64,000 nt of DNA, taken from Phoronis australis (lineage: Eukaryota; Phoronida; Phoronidae). Positions within the stretch are counted from its first letter, which is position 1, and each line of letters opens with the position of its first letter. The notes beneath the pieces are model-generated. The model worked only from the letters and a program-made list of their open reading frames with translations. It searched no databases and was not told where the DNA came from. Below, piece by piece: positions 12,590 to 24,636 of this stretch. The stretch covers positions 62,001 to 126,000 of the forward strand of contig NMRA01000828.1 of the NCBI GenBank assembly GCA_002633005.1, in the 5' to 3' direction. Made by a program: the position numbers and the translations under genes.

Positions 12590-13523
12590 TTAACTCTGAC
12601 CGTAAAAAGGCAGGTATTGAAAATGTGTATATTATGTTCTATTTATTTTGAAAACATAATGTCATGTTTAAATGGCATCATTAAAGAATACGTTTTAACG
12701 CATTTGGTTTGGATTAAAGTTAATTTTGTATTATTTTAACGAAAACCTAGTCGAGAAAAGTGCCTTTTATTTCGATCAGTGTGGCCAGAATTAAATTGTT
12801 TTTGCCTAAACAACATCTAAAATTAAAATTTGAATGCACAAATTACTACATGGACAAACGAACACAATAGGAAGAAGAACTGGCTCAACATTATTGTTTT
12901 CCTCAATCACTCCAACTTCATCATTGGTAATTTACATCAGCACGTTCCCTAAGTAATAACTTTTGCCTCACAATTCCAGATGTATCTCACTTATTGTGAA
13001 CATGATTATGCAAAGCCGAAGCGTAAAATTTCCAGGACATAAGTTTTCTATTCAAAACTTTCATTCTTCACTTGCTTAGTTTAAACATCAAAACAATCAA
13101 GGTATTCGTAATTAAGGTAGCTTTATGATCTCTGACTAACGGTGGTGAGATTTTGAAATAATTTTGATTCGCGCTATTTTGCTCTTTTGGTTTAAAGTGT
13201 GACCAACAGTGAAACCGCTTCAATAGGAGGAGTCTTTGTAGACAGTCTATCCGATTCGTCATAAAACGAACTTAAGAAAGCCGAAGGCGAATCGGTTTAG
13301 GAAAAATTGGTTCCCGAAATGATACTTGTTGGTGCACCTACAAAATCTCTGCCATACTTTACACAGCGAGATTCGAATCTCGCTGTAATCACCCACAATG
13401 CCGCAATATCCGTCATGCACTTTTTTAGCTTCGTTCTCGTGCGATTCGAGTACTACATGTGTTCTTTGTTCTTATAATCTTTACAAGTTTTTCTTGGCTG
13501 CATTAGCCTTTTTTGTCCGTCCA

Positions 13524-13664
13524 ATGCCAGCGATTTATTATTGCTGTGCTGTGGGCTGCAACTCCGACAAACATAAACATCCGAGGATGCTATGCATGGT
13601 ATTATTTTTTTCGCCTTCCCGACATCATTCAAAGACGAGAAAATGCAGAACGACTCGATTAACG
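13524..13664 (+). pseudogene. THAP-like zinc-finger fragment
   Basis: An ATG at 13524 opens MPAIYYCCAVGCNSDK, which resembles the N-terminal cysteine pair of THAP domains. The next expected block (GIIFFAFP) is found only in another frame, beginning near 13592, so one frameshift separates the two. A GTAAGC follows 13664 and could be a donor site. The C-x2-H part is not seen nearby. It may be a transposon relic or a broken host THAP exon; I cannot tell which. Confidence 0.42.
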
Positions 13665-14004
13665 GTAAGCTCGGCGGATTAATTTTGAACCGAACGCCAT
13701 CTCTTTTCTTGGGGATATCTTTTCAGTTCCGGTATTTTAAATGGTTAAAATCAGGAATATTTTCACGGACATACACTTCTAAGGTTTCCAACATAACTTG
13801 TGAGTGAAAATGTACCTCACGTTATAAAACTAGGCCGATGAAGACAACAAGAGCGGAGTGCTATTGCTGCGTAATAATACAGGACAGCCCTGCTAAGTGC
13901 ACACAATGGTGGTTATTGGGGACAAATACAACAACAACAATAATATATATTTTAGGTTGTATTGGGAATTTCAGGGTCGCAGCTCTACAAATGAATATTT
14001 CACA

Positions 14005-14275
14005 TAAGGAACCAGATGGGTTCTTTAATTACAAGAGATAACACAAACATTTACGATACCCAATATGTAATTGAGTATCGGATGCTAAGTGGCACAGGTT
14101 AGCATAGTACCAAATGGGTACATAATACCAAATGGGTATTGGCCGATTGCCTACCAACTGGGTCGAGCAAAACGGCAAATTCAATAACAAGTACCAAATG
14201 GGTACAACTGCCAAATGAGCAAATATCATATAATAAAGTACCAAGTGGGTACATCAAACAGCCAACTGGGCTATA
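14005..14275. repeat. Dispersed near-palindromic ACCAAATGGGT motif cluster
   Basis: The phrase ACCA(A/G/C)(A/C/G)TGGGT recurs about seven times in 270 bp, at irregular spacing of roughly 20-45 bp, often extended to TACCAAATGGGTA, which is nearly its own complement. No coding frame explains it. Confidence 0.7.
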
Positions 14276-14755
14276 ACAACCTGCAAAGCAGGTTCCGGAC
14301 AAGCTGAGTGAGCAGACCAGCCGGAGTGATAAAAAGAGATATTGTAAGGAACGCGGTGTTGTGGCTCAGTATGTGCTGAGAGCTGCTACCGGGGTGGAGA
14401 GAGGCAAGCTGCAGTGATGGACGCTCGAGTACAGGTGTGGTCGCCAGCCAAGGACGTATCCTCGTGCTTGACGGTAACACGCTCCGGGCTTGGAGGAGGT
14501 ACCAGCAGTGGCTGCAATAACAAAAATAACGAACAGCAGATTTTGTAGGGAGGGTGGGAAAGATAGAAATCGGTTGAATTGAGAATTTGTGGAACCCAGG
14601 GTAGGGAGGGTGGGAAAGGTATCAAATGGTCTAATTGGGAAAACTTATGAGTAAATGTACTGTTGCTTGAGGCTGGGCCAATATTTACCACACATTGGTA
14701 CTTAGGAGTTAATGAAACTCATATCTAAGGTGGTAAAAAGCAAAGGAAATAGACT

Positions 14756-14826
14756 CTCAAGCAGCAGGGGCACTAGAGTAACAGCAGTGGCAGCAGCAGC
14801 GGCGGCAGCAGCAGCAGCAGCAGCAG
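14756..14826. repeat. CAG/GCA triplet repeat
   Basis: An imperfect CAG repeat, ending in eight uninterrupted units, interrupted by CGG and GGG units in the middle. No exon context is visible. Confidence 0.85.
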
Positions 14827-15344
14827 TTACATATATTCAGTGCCCTGTATGCTATCTTTCACTCTAATTCAAACTGGAGAGCGTCTGGTGACTTTCTTTA
14901 GTAGAACGTGTTGTGTGGACGGCACTTCATAGTGTACCAGTGCACTTAGGGGGCACACTCTGTTTTAGGGCAGAAAAGCACATCTTTGGACCATTGTTGG
15001 ATAGGATAGGCGTCTTGAAGTAATTTGTTTTGACTCAAGACGTATAGAACAACAAAATCCATTGTATTATTGTGATGTTGTTGCAAATTGGCATTGAATT
15101 CTCGCGTTGGCTGCCAGTCCTTTGTTTTAAGTTGAGGCCGGCGACTTTATCAGTACAATTACGCTTCGCTAGCACAGCGCCGATTTGGAACCGCTGGGGT
15201 TTTGTGTTCGATTCTGTCTTGGAGCAAATCTTAAAAACAAACTTTCTCGACTGTGTACTCAGTGTTCACTGATTCTTACATTAATAACTGAATAAGCGAA
15301 CAAGTTTCAACGTATTTTTGTGTTTTCAAGTTTTGTTTCCAAGT

Positions 15345-15420
15345 AGATGTGTGTTTTTGTTTTGTTAGGCTACAACACTTCCGACTTGCATAGCCACAAC
15401 AACAAAACACACAATGAATA
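15345..15420 (-). pseudogene. Relic of a UGT C-terminal exon tail
   Basis: About 75 bp just downstream of UGT gene B closely resemble the last coding part of the gene B C-terminal exon (the Cys-rich cytosolic tail after the membrane anchor), but are interrupted and lack the preceding exon body. It shows that another C-terminal exon, or a tandem duplication of the tail, once lay here. Confidence 0.6.
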
Positions 15421-15453
15421 GCATACTGTCAATCCATGATGACAAATTCAAAT

Positions 15454-15459
15454 TTTATT
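15454..15459 (-). terminator. Polyadenylation signal of UGT gene B
   Basis: AATAAA on the minus strand about 100 nt after the stop codon. A second AATAAA overlaps the stop codon itself. The same arrangement is conserved at 21725-21730 for the third C-terminal exon. Confidence 0.5.
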
Positions 15460-15560
15460 TTTGCTGGCGCTAATGGGCTTTCGTACCAAAAACAGTTCAG
15501 TGGCCTAAAAATGAAATGGGAATTTTCACTACGAAACACGCATGATAATTAGTGACCAGT

Positions 15561-17629
15561 TTATTCTCGTTTTTGTTTCGTACGGCTACAGCACTTCCGA
15601 CATGCATAGCCACAACATTTGAACAAAACAAAACACACAATGAGTAGAATGGAGATCAAAAATGCTAAAACATCAAGTGAATAAAACTGGTACCAAGTCA
15701 AAAATCGGCCATAAGGTTTCAGATGCGATATACCTTTATGTCGAATCACATAATCGACCCAGTAAAGGAACAGATCCTTGCCACTGATTGGTTGATCATT
15801 TAGATATTTAGCTAAGCGCACAGCATTTTCTTTGTACATTGGATTAGAAATAACTTCAGTCATGGCTGACGCAAGAGAGTCTGACGTCATAGATTGGAAT
15901 TCCACATGAACACCGATCTTATGAGATTTCGTAAGTCTCGCGGCATTTTGCGGTTGGTCACTGAATAAAGGCAAAGCTATCACCGGTACACCAAACATTA
16001 CAGTTTCATACATACTGTTCTGACCACAATGTGTAATAAACAACTTGGTTTTATGGTGAGCCAAAAGTCCCGTTTGTGGAAACCATTTGACTAACTTCGT
16101 GTTTTTTCCCAGTGTTTTAGGCGTTGGTCCTTCGTACTTCCACAGAACCTTTTGCGGCATTCGCGCGAACGCTTCGGCGATCAAGTTGCCGTTGTGTTCA
16201 TCATACTCCGTTATCATTGATCCAAAACTCATAATAATTAAACCGTGATCTCCTGAGCTCTGAACGAAGGCCTCGATGTCTGACTCCAGAGGTTTTGGCT
16301 TAGCAGCAAGAATCCCGTTTAAATGCACGACGTCCGGTAATTTTGGCGCTGGGTACTCCAGTGGAAATCCTCCGAAAACAAGTGCAAGACTTTCGGGCTG
16401 AAACAATGATAAAGTTTGGGGACTATTCCAATTATTTATCTTCTTATCCACACCGTTGTAGGAATGGTTATTTATTATCATTACTTATCAGATGGAAAAG
16501 ACAGTAGTCAACTATCAAGTATGTTAGCCTACGTGATTGAATAGGATATTTTGTGCCACGCATCGGAGCGACGTGCGAAACAATTCCATTCGTGCTGGTA
16601 TAAAAATGAAAATGCCTGAGGTCATTCAAAATACCAGAAATTTATGTCAGTTTTCACAAAATATTTGGCCACCACCCGCCGAGGACAGGTCGAAATTAAC
16701 TGAAACTTATATGAAGGCTATATGACCCGCTGTTTTGAGATTGGCCTAGGAGCGTTACTAAAGCTATTGCATCTTTTTTCAAAAGCTCGAAAACATTCCA
16801 CAAAACATAAAGAAGAACTCTGTCAGTTGGCCTATCATACAAAACACGAACCAATGCTTAATATACGCATGAGCCCTTTTAAAAACTCTTCAATTATACT
16901 AACCTGCTTTGGTTCAATTTTGTACTTCCTTGCCAGTTGGCGGTAGTCGTAATCCATTAATTTGCTCAAAAAACAATATGAATAGGCAGTTATCATGAAA
17001 TTCACAACTCGCTCCAAAAACAACATTTCTTGTCCCACGTGATATACATTTATGGGAAGGTATGAGAATGGTAAAGGCAGTTGTCGATCTTCAAAACGTC
17101 TCATCGTGTCGAAAGCAAAATATTCTACGGAAGGGATGTCTCCGAAAACACCTTGAATCACTATTTTACACATAAATAGCGAGTTGTAATAGACCATGTC
17201 GAATTTCTCGCGTCTCAGTCGATCGTGAATGATGGACGAACTCGCAAACGACTCGCATATTTTCAAAGGAATATCGAGCATAGCCAACACAGATTTCATT
17301 GCACTCGTTGTCATATTGCGAAGTGGAAACCTGTGCTCGTTGACTGGTAGGCCCTTCGGTCTTGGTACTACAATCAATTTTATGCCGGCTTCGGTGATAA
17401 ATTGTGGCGGTTCATAACCGCTGTCGGCTAGAATGAAAACTTCATGACCTTGCTTCGCCAGAATTGCTAAGAGCTTCTCGTCATTTCGCAGACTTGAGCT
17501 CTTAATAGCTGTCAATGGACATCCTAAGATCTTCGATGCTTCCCCCTCATAGCTGGTCACGTGGAATAAAAAGAGTAAGAAGCCAAGGAACCATTGTGGA
17601 CTTGTCTTAGTGTGACCTGACCTCCCCAT
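15561..17629 (-). CDS. UDP-glycosyltransferase gene B (two exons, 520 aa)
   Basis: Exon 1 is 17629-16904 (242 codons) and exon 2 is 16397-15561 (278 codons plus stop), joined in phase 0 (CAG|GTTAGT to TTTCAG|CCC). The ATG at 17629 has a strong context (ACCATGG) and opens a signal peptide (hydrophobic core FLGFLLFLFHV). The C-terminal half carries WFPQTGLLAHH, THCGQNSMYE and FSDQPQNAARL, the nucleotide-sugar signature, then a membrane anchor, a Cys-rich cytosolic stub and KQKRE (KxKxx). Ser46 stands where the catalytic His is expected, and Asn149 (FDMVYYN) where the Asp is expected. Exon 2 and about 140 bp of 3' flank are almost identical to the exon at 21832-22668, so the two were recently duplicated or converted. 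Confidence 0.9.
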
Positions 17630-18510
17630 GGTTTTATGACGTATGCAAGTGATCCAGCATTAGGCAGAAATAAGCCATCTCTTATACATGTTATACACAC
17701 ACACAATCTATAGCTGCACTCTATTCCTTTGTGTACACTGTACTCCCGTGACCAAAGTACACGGTGGATGTCCCACAATAAACGGGTCACTTTGTCACAG
17801 CATATGAAAGGCCAACCCGAGAATCGACGTCAGTGCTCAGGTGCTTAGGATTTATGCAAGCATGTCCGCGACTAATGTCATCTTCTGATAAACTTGCCAG
17901 GTAACCTCAACGTTGAGGAGACGCCACCATGATCAACTGTGGGCTTTAGAAGATACGCTAGATTCATTAACACCATCGAATCTTCAGTCACAAAGGCCAT
18001 CTTTGAATGAGTAAAACCCACTTCAACATTTTTGGTTTTGCAAAATCTTCAAATGCAAGGCCCATTCGTGTTTTTAAAATTTGGTTTTGAGATTCTTCCC
18101 GCGAACTCAGAGCTTTTGTCATTTCTTGACAGTAGGGAAATGGAGCAGAGCACTAAAGTAGAATTTTTGTTAGCGTGTCAATGAATCATTTCACACTGGA
18201 AGTGTTTTGCATCATCCAGAGGCTTCTTACTCAACTTGAATTGCGTAACTGCGCGCTATCAGAAATCGGAGTAGTTTACTTATGATAATAAGGGGACCAG
18301 ACAGGACAAACCCGAAAACTGAAAAACGCCGTCATGAGAATATGTTTGTTTTCAAGAAATTATTGACAGCATTACAGACCAATCATGAAGTAATGTTAGC
18401 AAAATTTCGGGTAATTCAACAAAAACTTAGTTTACAGCGAGAATTAAATTTGAGAAGGTATCCCAGTGCACACCTTTAGGATGTGAAGTTCAGTTCAAAA
18501 ACAAACGCAT

Positions 18511-18719
18511 GAAGAGGCGGATCTACGGGGGGGGGGGGTTCATGGGGTTCAACCCGCCCCCTCGGGACAGGATAAAAATATGAATTAAAAAAATGTCGTC
18601 AGGAAAACAATATCGGCTACAAAATAACCAAAAAAATCTTACACGTGAGGGGGGAAATCCCCTCCCGACCTTCGCGTGAATCCTAAACCCCCTTACTGAA
18701 AACGTAGATCTGCCACTGG
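18511..18719. mobile_element. Short non-autonomous DNA transposon, GGCGGATCTAC family
   Basis: It starts AGGCGGATCTACGGGG and ends GTAGATCTGCCACTGG, inverted copies of each other. The inside is G-run rich at one end and C-run rich at the other. Relatives lie at 28985-29157 and, as one end only, at 62402. The CAGTGGCGG-type terminus is typical of hAT-like elements. Confidence 0.7.
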
Positions 18720-20757
18720 ACGAGCTAGTACGGCTAGAAATCAACATACATGCAATATTCCAGGCGCAACTAGAATCGTATATGTTTAAATTATAAAGCT
18801 GATATGAAATCACCTTTTAATATGCTAAAACTGAATTTATAAGTTCACAATACCGGCTTATTCTAAGTAAATAGACAGAACACGAGCACAAGTCACTATA
18901 TTGTCAGGAGTACATAATCAACTGTCGCTTTTGAAAAACTGAATGAGCATATTTATTGAAATTATAATTTCCAGATGATTGGTAAACGTTGATTTTTCCC
19001 ATTTACTTACTTGTGAAAAATCGCATCGTTTGTGTTTGATATATCATAATATTCTGGCATTTCTTCATGAAAATCTTGCATTTAGCAAGAAATAAACCCC
19101 GTCTTTAACCCAGTACACAAAATACACTGTCTTCTTATTGAATCTACCAACCTCAGCTCTAAATTGCGTGCCAAGAATCCTGGAACAGTGATTATACAGT
19201 TACGTCATAAGCTGTGTATGTTGTCGGAAAGGCGCCTCTGGCGCTGAATACTGGTACTACTTTTTAAAAATACTCGTTCCGCTTCGTGTTAAAAAAAAAT
19301 CATAGAACGGATTTTAATGTAAAATAGTTCAGTCGAAACTTAACCCCAGATAATATTCATCCAACACAACCAATGTTCGAAAAACACGCTGACCCGGTTT
19401 CCCGGAGCCAGTGGATTTGCCGCCGGGCCAGTAACTTTCAAAAGAGCATGGCACCCGGGCTTGTTAATCTTCAGACTAACTTGAGCGGTTGGCCAGCACA
19501 TTTATTTGCTGAAGTTGAAACACTGAACACAACACCAAATAGTCTCTAACTTAACTGAAATGAATATTAATTTTTAGTTTAATTTTTATTTTTGGTCACT
19601 GTAGTGAGTGACAGCTTGGTCATGTATTATGGGTACTCACTCAATTGTCGCCATAGCAACTGTCGCCATAGGTAATGAGGTTTCTGTAGAAACCCCGCCC
19701 TCTTTTAAAAAAATTCAATGAAATAAGGCAAACACAAAAACAGGACTGAAAGTTACGCAACGTTTATATTTTAGTGATGTCTTTCGACTGTGTTCTAAAT
19801 TGGTGAACGTAAAATAGAGATTATCTTTAAAGTTTTGTTGTATTTCAGAAATTCATTGAGCACAAAATCCCTAAGCACTATTGACTATTTTTGTAATTTA
19901 GGACGTCATCACCTCAGCAAAATTCGAAATTACTTTCTTTACTTTTTGCTCTAAAGTGAGCAATTCTTGTTTTATCCCGTGGATCTCTATTATGAACCAT
20001 TTCTACAATAGTCAACATACACTGTTGTTCACTATACAGCCAAGACTGTAGTTCACTTAGGTAAAACTAGGAACAAGCCAAAAAGGTAGGAACATTTGGC
20101 ACTTGTCGTTGAAGCCTTTAGGAACCTCTTGCTGAAAGAAAAGACGTGCTAGCAGTTTGGTGCTACATTTTTTAACCGCCGACTGCACACAGTTACAGTG
20201 TATTGTGCAATCCTGTTAATCTGTTTAGAAGCAAGTTTTCTCTAATCGTGTTTTGAGATATTTTAGTTTTGTCCACCACGACTAACCATGTACTATCTTC
20301 ATGACACTTTCTTAAAATATTTACCCGCACACGCACGCGCGCTGACGCGTGTGCATGTAGTAATCATTTACACAGTAACAGGTAGCTAACATGTTATTTC
20401 TGCGGAGTGTAAATACTGTAACCCCACTTTATGTCACGAATTCGTCATTACGCTTGTCTTTACGTCCAAACTACAATGGTTTTGCATGTTGGAACACGTG
20501 CGCTTTCACATTAGCGTTGCTAAAATTGATGGTAAAATGAAGCATTGTGTCCCCCAAACAACAATGCACAACATTCATTCTTGCAGAGCCACCAAAGTGA
20601 GCAAGTAGTGAATAAAACCAGTGTTCCGTCAATTTTTTTGATTTAGATCACCTACCAATGTAAAATTGGTTTCAATTTTTCAATTTGTTCCTCACTCATA
20701 TTGGAAGAAATTCCTGGGTTTGCAAAGAGACAAGTTGTTATGCCTTTATTCCATGAT

Positions 20758-20846
20758 CGGCGCATGAAACGACACCTCGTGACAAACCAACCCATGAAAC
20801 GACCTCGTGACAAACCAACGCATGAAACATCTCGTGACAAACCAAC
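20758..20846. repeat. 28-bp minisatellite
   Basis: Three copies of a unit containing CATGAAACGACCTCGTGACA, with small indels. Confidence 0.8.
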
Positions 20847-21416
20847 TGGTACATTACGGTCTCAAGCAAAGGCGAGGTTCTTCCGAAGCCTTGAAATCAT
20901 CTCGAATATAGCTGAGGAACAATCTGAGACCAGTTAGGTGGTAATTCAATTTTCTTCTAATGAAAGGCGGTTTCTTGTGTGGTTTTAGTTGTAAAATTTA
21001 CAATAAAGCTACAATTCGCCAGTTTAAATTTGGATGATCGTGGTAATGTTCTTTTAGTCCAAAAACACTTTGGTTAGAAATTCAACACTGACAGGTAAAC
21101 AGTGACGAAAGGTCCTTTTAAAGAATGTTGTGGAAATCGCATGTCAGTCTATCAGCGAAAGTTCAAAGGAACATTATTGGCTAGAGATCAGCTTAGGTGC
21201 GGAAACGACGTTGAACCCCAGCCGTCGCAGCCGAACACTTTACTTCTGGCGGGGTTAAATCCCATTCCACTCTATTGACAGCAGATAATTTCACTGGTAA
21301 GTGAAAGCCTGGTACGAGATAACGATGAGAATTGGCGTATTGTAATTAAATCACAAGCTACAACGGATTTTCTTGTCAATGCTAACCAACAAGTGCAACA
21401 GTGTGATTACTGATAT

Positions 21417-21493
21417 AACGTGCCTGTATTTTGAGAACCAGTTTGATGCCCGTTATTCAGAGGAAAAACTGGTTCTCAAAACTCGGGCACGTT
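21417..21493. repeat. Hairpin with 28-bp arms
   Basis: Arms 21417-21444 and 21466-21493 are reverse complements at 25 of 28 positions, with a 21-nt loop. No flanking target duplication was identified. It could be a tiny fold-back transposon. Confidence 0.7.
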
Positions 21494-21724
21494 GCACCAG
21501 GCCATTACCTCCAACAAGTCTACCTCAGCTAACAATAAGCCCAAAATGCATATTCGGCAGTAAAACCGATGATGTTCCTTGATGTATAAGTTGCATATGA
21601 CAATAATTTGTTCCGGTTTCTTTTCTATTGTCTATTTGTATTGAGCATCTTCGACAGTCAATCCGTAATTACAATTTGATAATCCCCAATAGCATATTGT
21701 CAATCCATGATGACAGATTCAAAT

Positions 21725-21730
21725 TTTATT
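21725..21730 (-). terminator. Polyadenylation signal after the third UGT C-terminal exon
   Basis: AATAAA on the minus strand about 100 nt beyond the stop at 21832, inside a 3' flank nearly identical to that of UGT gene B. Confidence 0.5.
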
Positions 21731-21831
21731 TTTGCTGGCGCTAATGGGCTTTCGTACCAAAAACAGTTCAGTGGCCTAAAAATGAAATGGGAATTTTCAC
21801 TACGAAACACGCATGACAACTAGTGACTAGT

Positions 21832-22668
21832 TTATTCTCGTTTTTGTTTCGTACGGCTACAGCACTTCCGACATGCATAGCCACAACATTTGAACAAAAC
21901 AAAACACACAATGAGTAGAATGGAGATCAAAAATGCTAAAACGTCAAGTGAATAAAACTGGTACCATGTCAAAAATCGGCCATAAGGTTTCAGATGCGAT
22001 ATACCTTTATGCCGAATCACATAATCGACCCAGTAAAGGAACAGATCCTTGCCACTGATTGGTTGATCATTTAGATATTTAGCTAAGCGCACAGCATTTT
22101 CTTTGTACATTGGATTAGAAATAACTTCAGTCATGGCTGACGCTAGAGAATCTGACGTCATAGTTCGCAAGTTTACCTCAACACCGATCTTGTGAGATTT
22201 CGTGAGTCTTGCGGAATTTTGTGGTTGGTCACCAAATAAAGGCATAGCTATCACCGGTACACCAAACATTACTGTTTCATACATACTGTTCTGACCACAG
22301 TGTGTAATAAACAACTTGATTTTAGGGTGTGCCAAAAGTCCCGTTTGTGGAAACCATTTGACTAACTTGGTGTTCTTTCCCAGGGTTTTTGGCGTTGGTC
22401 CTTCGTACTTCCACAGAACCTTTTGTGGCATTCGTGCGAAAGCTTCGGCGATCAAGTTGCCGTTGTGTTCATCATACTCCGTTATCATTGATCCAAAACT
22501 CATAATTATTAAACCGTGATCTCCTGAACTCTGAACGAAGGCTTCGATGTCTGACTCCAGAGGTTTTGGCTGAGCAGCGAGAATCCCGTTTAAATACACG
22601 ACGTCTGGTAAATATGGCGCTGGGTACTCCAGTGGAAATCCTCCGAAGACAACTGCAAGACTTTCGGG
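21832..22668 (-). CDS. UGT C-terminal exon (UGT locus C), possibly shared
   Basis: This exon encodes the nucleotide-sugar half, membrane anchor and ER tail of a UGT: 278 codons plus stop, entered in phase 0 after the acceptor TTTCAG|CCC. It has WFPQTGLLAHPK, THCGQNSMYE and FGDQPQNSARL, then the anchor (LISILLIVCFVLFKCC) and KQKRE. It differs from the gene B exon at few positions, the most clustered being the stretch after SHKIGV. No N-terminal exon lies close upstream. The nearest functional ones are at 26154 and 30657, with a dead one near 24.3 kb between. It may serve more than one first exon, as in mammalian UGT1; this is inference. Confidence 0.85.
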   Translation of the reverse strand, partial: PESLAVVFGGFPLEYPAPYLPDVVYLNGILAAQPKPLESDIEAFVQSSGDHGLIIMSFGSMITEYDEHNGNLIAEAFARMPQKVLWKYEGPTPKTLGKNTKLVKWFPQTGLLAHPKIKLFITHCGQNSMYETVMFGVPVIAMPLFGDQPQNSARLTKSHKIGVEVNLRTMTSDSLASAMTEVISNPMYKENAVRLAKYLNDQPISGKDLFLYWVDYVIRHKGISHLKPYGRFLTWYQFYSLDVLAFLISILLIVCFVLFKCCGYACRKCCSRTKQKRE

Positions 22669-24279
22669 CTGAAATCATAAGAACACAATGTATGTTTGAC
22701 AGTAGTTCATGATCGCCTTTCACCAATTTCAATCCCACAAGGGAAACATTTTTGCCCTTTTTTGAACGTAGTTGATCCGAAGAGATCCGAGATCCATTTC
22801 AGGAAATTGACTAAAGATTCAAGACAAAATTTTGGTCTAGCGCTCTCGCTTCACTATTCCCGGAAAAAGTTTGCCAAGTAATTATGAGCATCACTGTCTA
22901 GAACTAATTTATAAAAGTTATCTCAGAAACTAGCTATTACGTGGACATTCTCAGAAACATTTGAGATTTACATGTAATCATATTCCAGAAATGTTGTGTG
23001 GAGCGCAAGACCAAATTTCAACTTGTTTTAAATGTCACTTTTCATGAAACAGATTGCAGAACAGCAAATTTTGTCTTATTTATCATAGTGTTGGATTGAG
23101 TTAAAAGGAAACAAAAATAGTCTAAAAACAGATAATCAAAGAAAATACGTCATTGGGTTGAAGCTAGAGCAAGCAAATGTTAAAACAATAGAAGCCGCGG
23201 CCTGTAATGAGTATCAACAATCAAACACCAGGAGTGTAGCATCGCAGGCCCAGTTACGGAGATTGCTATGATTCGGCGGTATTCTCCAACATGGCTGGTA
23301 TAAACTGATCATTCTTTCTCCATGGAGAATGTCACTATTCTAGATAGGGAAGAAAACTGATTCAGGCGAGCAATATATGAAAGCGTGGAGAATCCCACTT
23401 TAAACAGACAAGGGCGCCTGAGATTTCTGTTACCAAGAACTTGGGATAGGGCCCTAAAGAGTATCCTGCACAAACTGTGCTATCGTTCACATGATCGAGT
23501 CACGTGACACCTCAGTGGCCTGCCGAAGGGCTCGAGATGAGCACGCAACGCTTACCCAATCCGCAATTCCAGTAATTGATTTATTTTTTCATGTAAGGCT
23601 TTTTGTTCTCATAAAATGGGCAGAGTCTCCCCTTCCTTACCATGATAGGATTCCATTTCCACAAACAATAACATGGAAACTATCAGCAACTCAAGAAGTT
23701 TACTGGGATTGGCTAACCCTAAAATTGCTAATTCATTCGAGAACACCGCGAGGACACATGGCTTGCGTCTTTTGTTGCCGGCTCAATCGGCAGCAATTCA
23801 ATGCTTTAAAACCTCAGAGCGTTTCAGATAAAAACACAACATTCACTGCTAAAAAGTAGTGAAAAGCAGCTTTAACTAAACAAGCACAGGAACGTCATCA
23901 AATCGTGTTACTCATTAGATGTGAGTCACCAGATGGCAAGACCGCGTCTACTCCACTAGTCAGCCCACCCCAAGAAATGCCAAACAACGTAAGTTGATGT
24001 AAAAGATGAAGTCGTAAGCCTACTTTTTTCGTCTGAAAATTCATCATGTGGTAACATGTGGCTCTATAATCTTACCAGATCCAAGTAAGATAATACACTA
24101 GTGTTGTCAGAACAGTTATCGAGTCAATTTGAAAGGATGCTCTGGAGCACCTTTCCTACTAAACCTAAGCCTGGTGAAGAGTCGTTCAGGGTCGGGGCCC
24201 ACTGGCAATTCGAGGCTAAGGCTTTGGTTATCACTACCACAGTCTACGACCGTCAGAGGAGAGCGCAGATTTGCAGATC
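22669..24279. other. Presumed intron of UGT locus C
   Basis: No coding signal other than the UGT relic that follows at higher coordinates. Short frames here carry no motif. Confidence 0.45.
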
Positions 24280-24636
24280 TTCACTGAAATACTCAGAAAA
24301 GACGTCGCGATGTTTAAAAAATTATCCCTTCAATGAGAAAACGAGTATTCATTAACAGGCAAACCCTTAGGTTTTAAACCCAACATCATTTTAATGCCGG
24401 CGTTAGTGGGTAAAGTTGGCAGTCCGTCATTTACCATCATTGCCACAAAACAACTTGACGTTGTTACGCAGAACGTTCTTCACAGCAGAGGCAGCTGACG
24501 GGGCAATGGCCTCTTGCTCATTGCAAAAGGAAGCCCATCTTAGGTCGAGCAGCTTATAGATTGTGTCTGACTGCAACTTGAAGCTATGCCCATGGAAAAG
24601 AAAGAATAACAAGCAGTGGAGTGTGCTTCGTGCCAT
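24280..24636 (-). pseudogene. UGT N-terminal exon relic
   Basis: An ATG at 24636 opens a signal-peptide-like start (MARSTLHCLLFFLFHGHSF). It continues to AVKNVLRNNVKLF, matching the AVKNSALRNDEKFL block of the intact exons. After frame breaks come NAGIKMMLGLKPKGLPVNE (matching AGIKLIVVPRPKGLPVNE) and ISVKICKSALSS (matching IPLKICEAFANSS). The GHDV block and everything after the KIC region are lost or scrambled. It is on the same strand as, and between, the usable exons, so it is a dead member of the first-exon array. Confidence 0.72.

Larger units (their letters stand above)
17640..21690. other. Spacer between UGT gene B and the third C-terminal exon
   Basis: No gene is recognised. It holds a short transposon (18511-18719), a 28-bp minisatellite (20758-20846) and a hairpin (21417-21493). 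Confidence 0.45.

Noticed and set aside
13361-13386. Palindromic CAGCGAGATTCGAATCTCGCTG with a GATTCGAATC core, like a tRNA T-arm
   Set aside because: No D-arm, anticodon arm or acceptor pairing can be built upstream; only the TTCGAAT core is shared. It is a short palindrome.
21417-21493. Hairpin as a microRNA precursor
   Set aside because: Near-perfect pairing along the whole arms and no conserved seed known to me fit a fold-back element better; small-RNA data would be needed.
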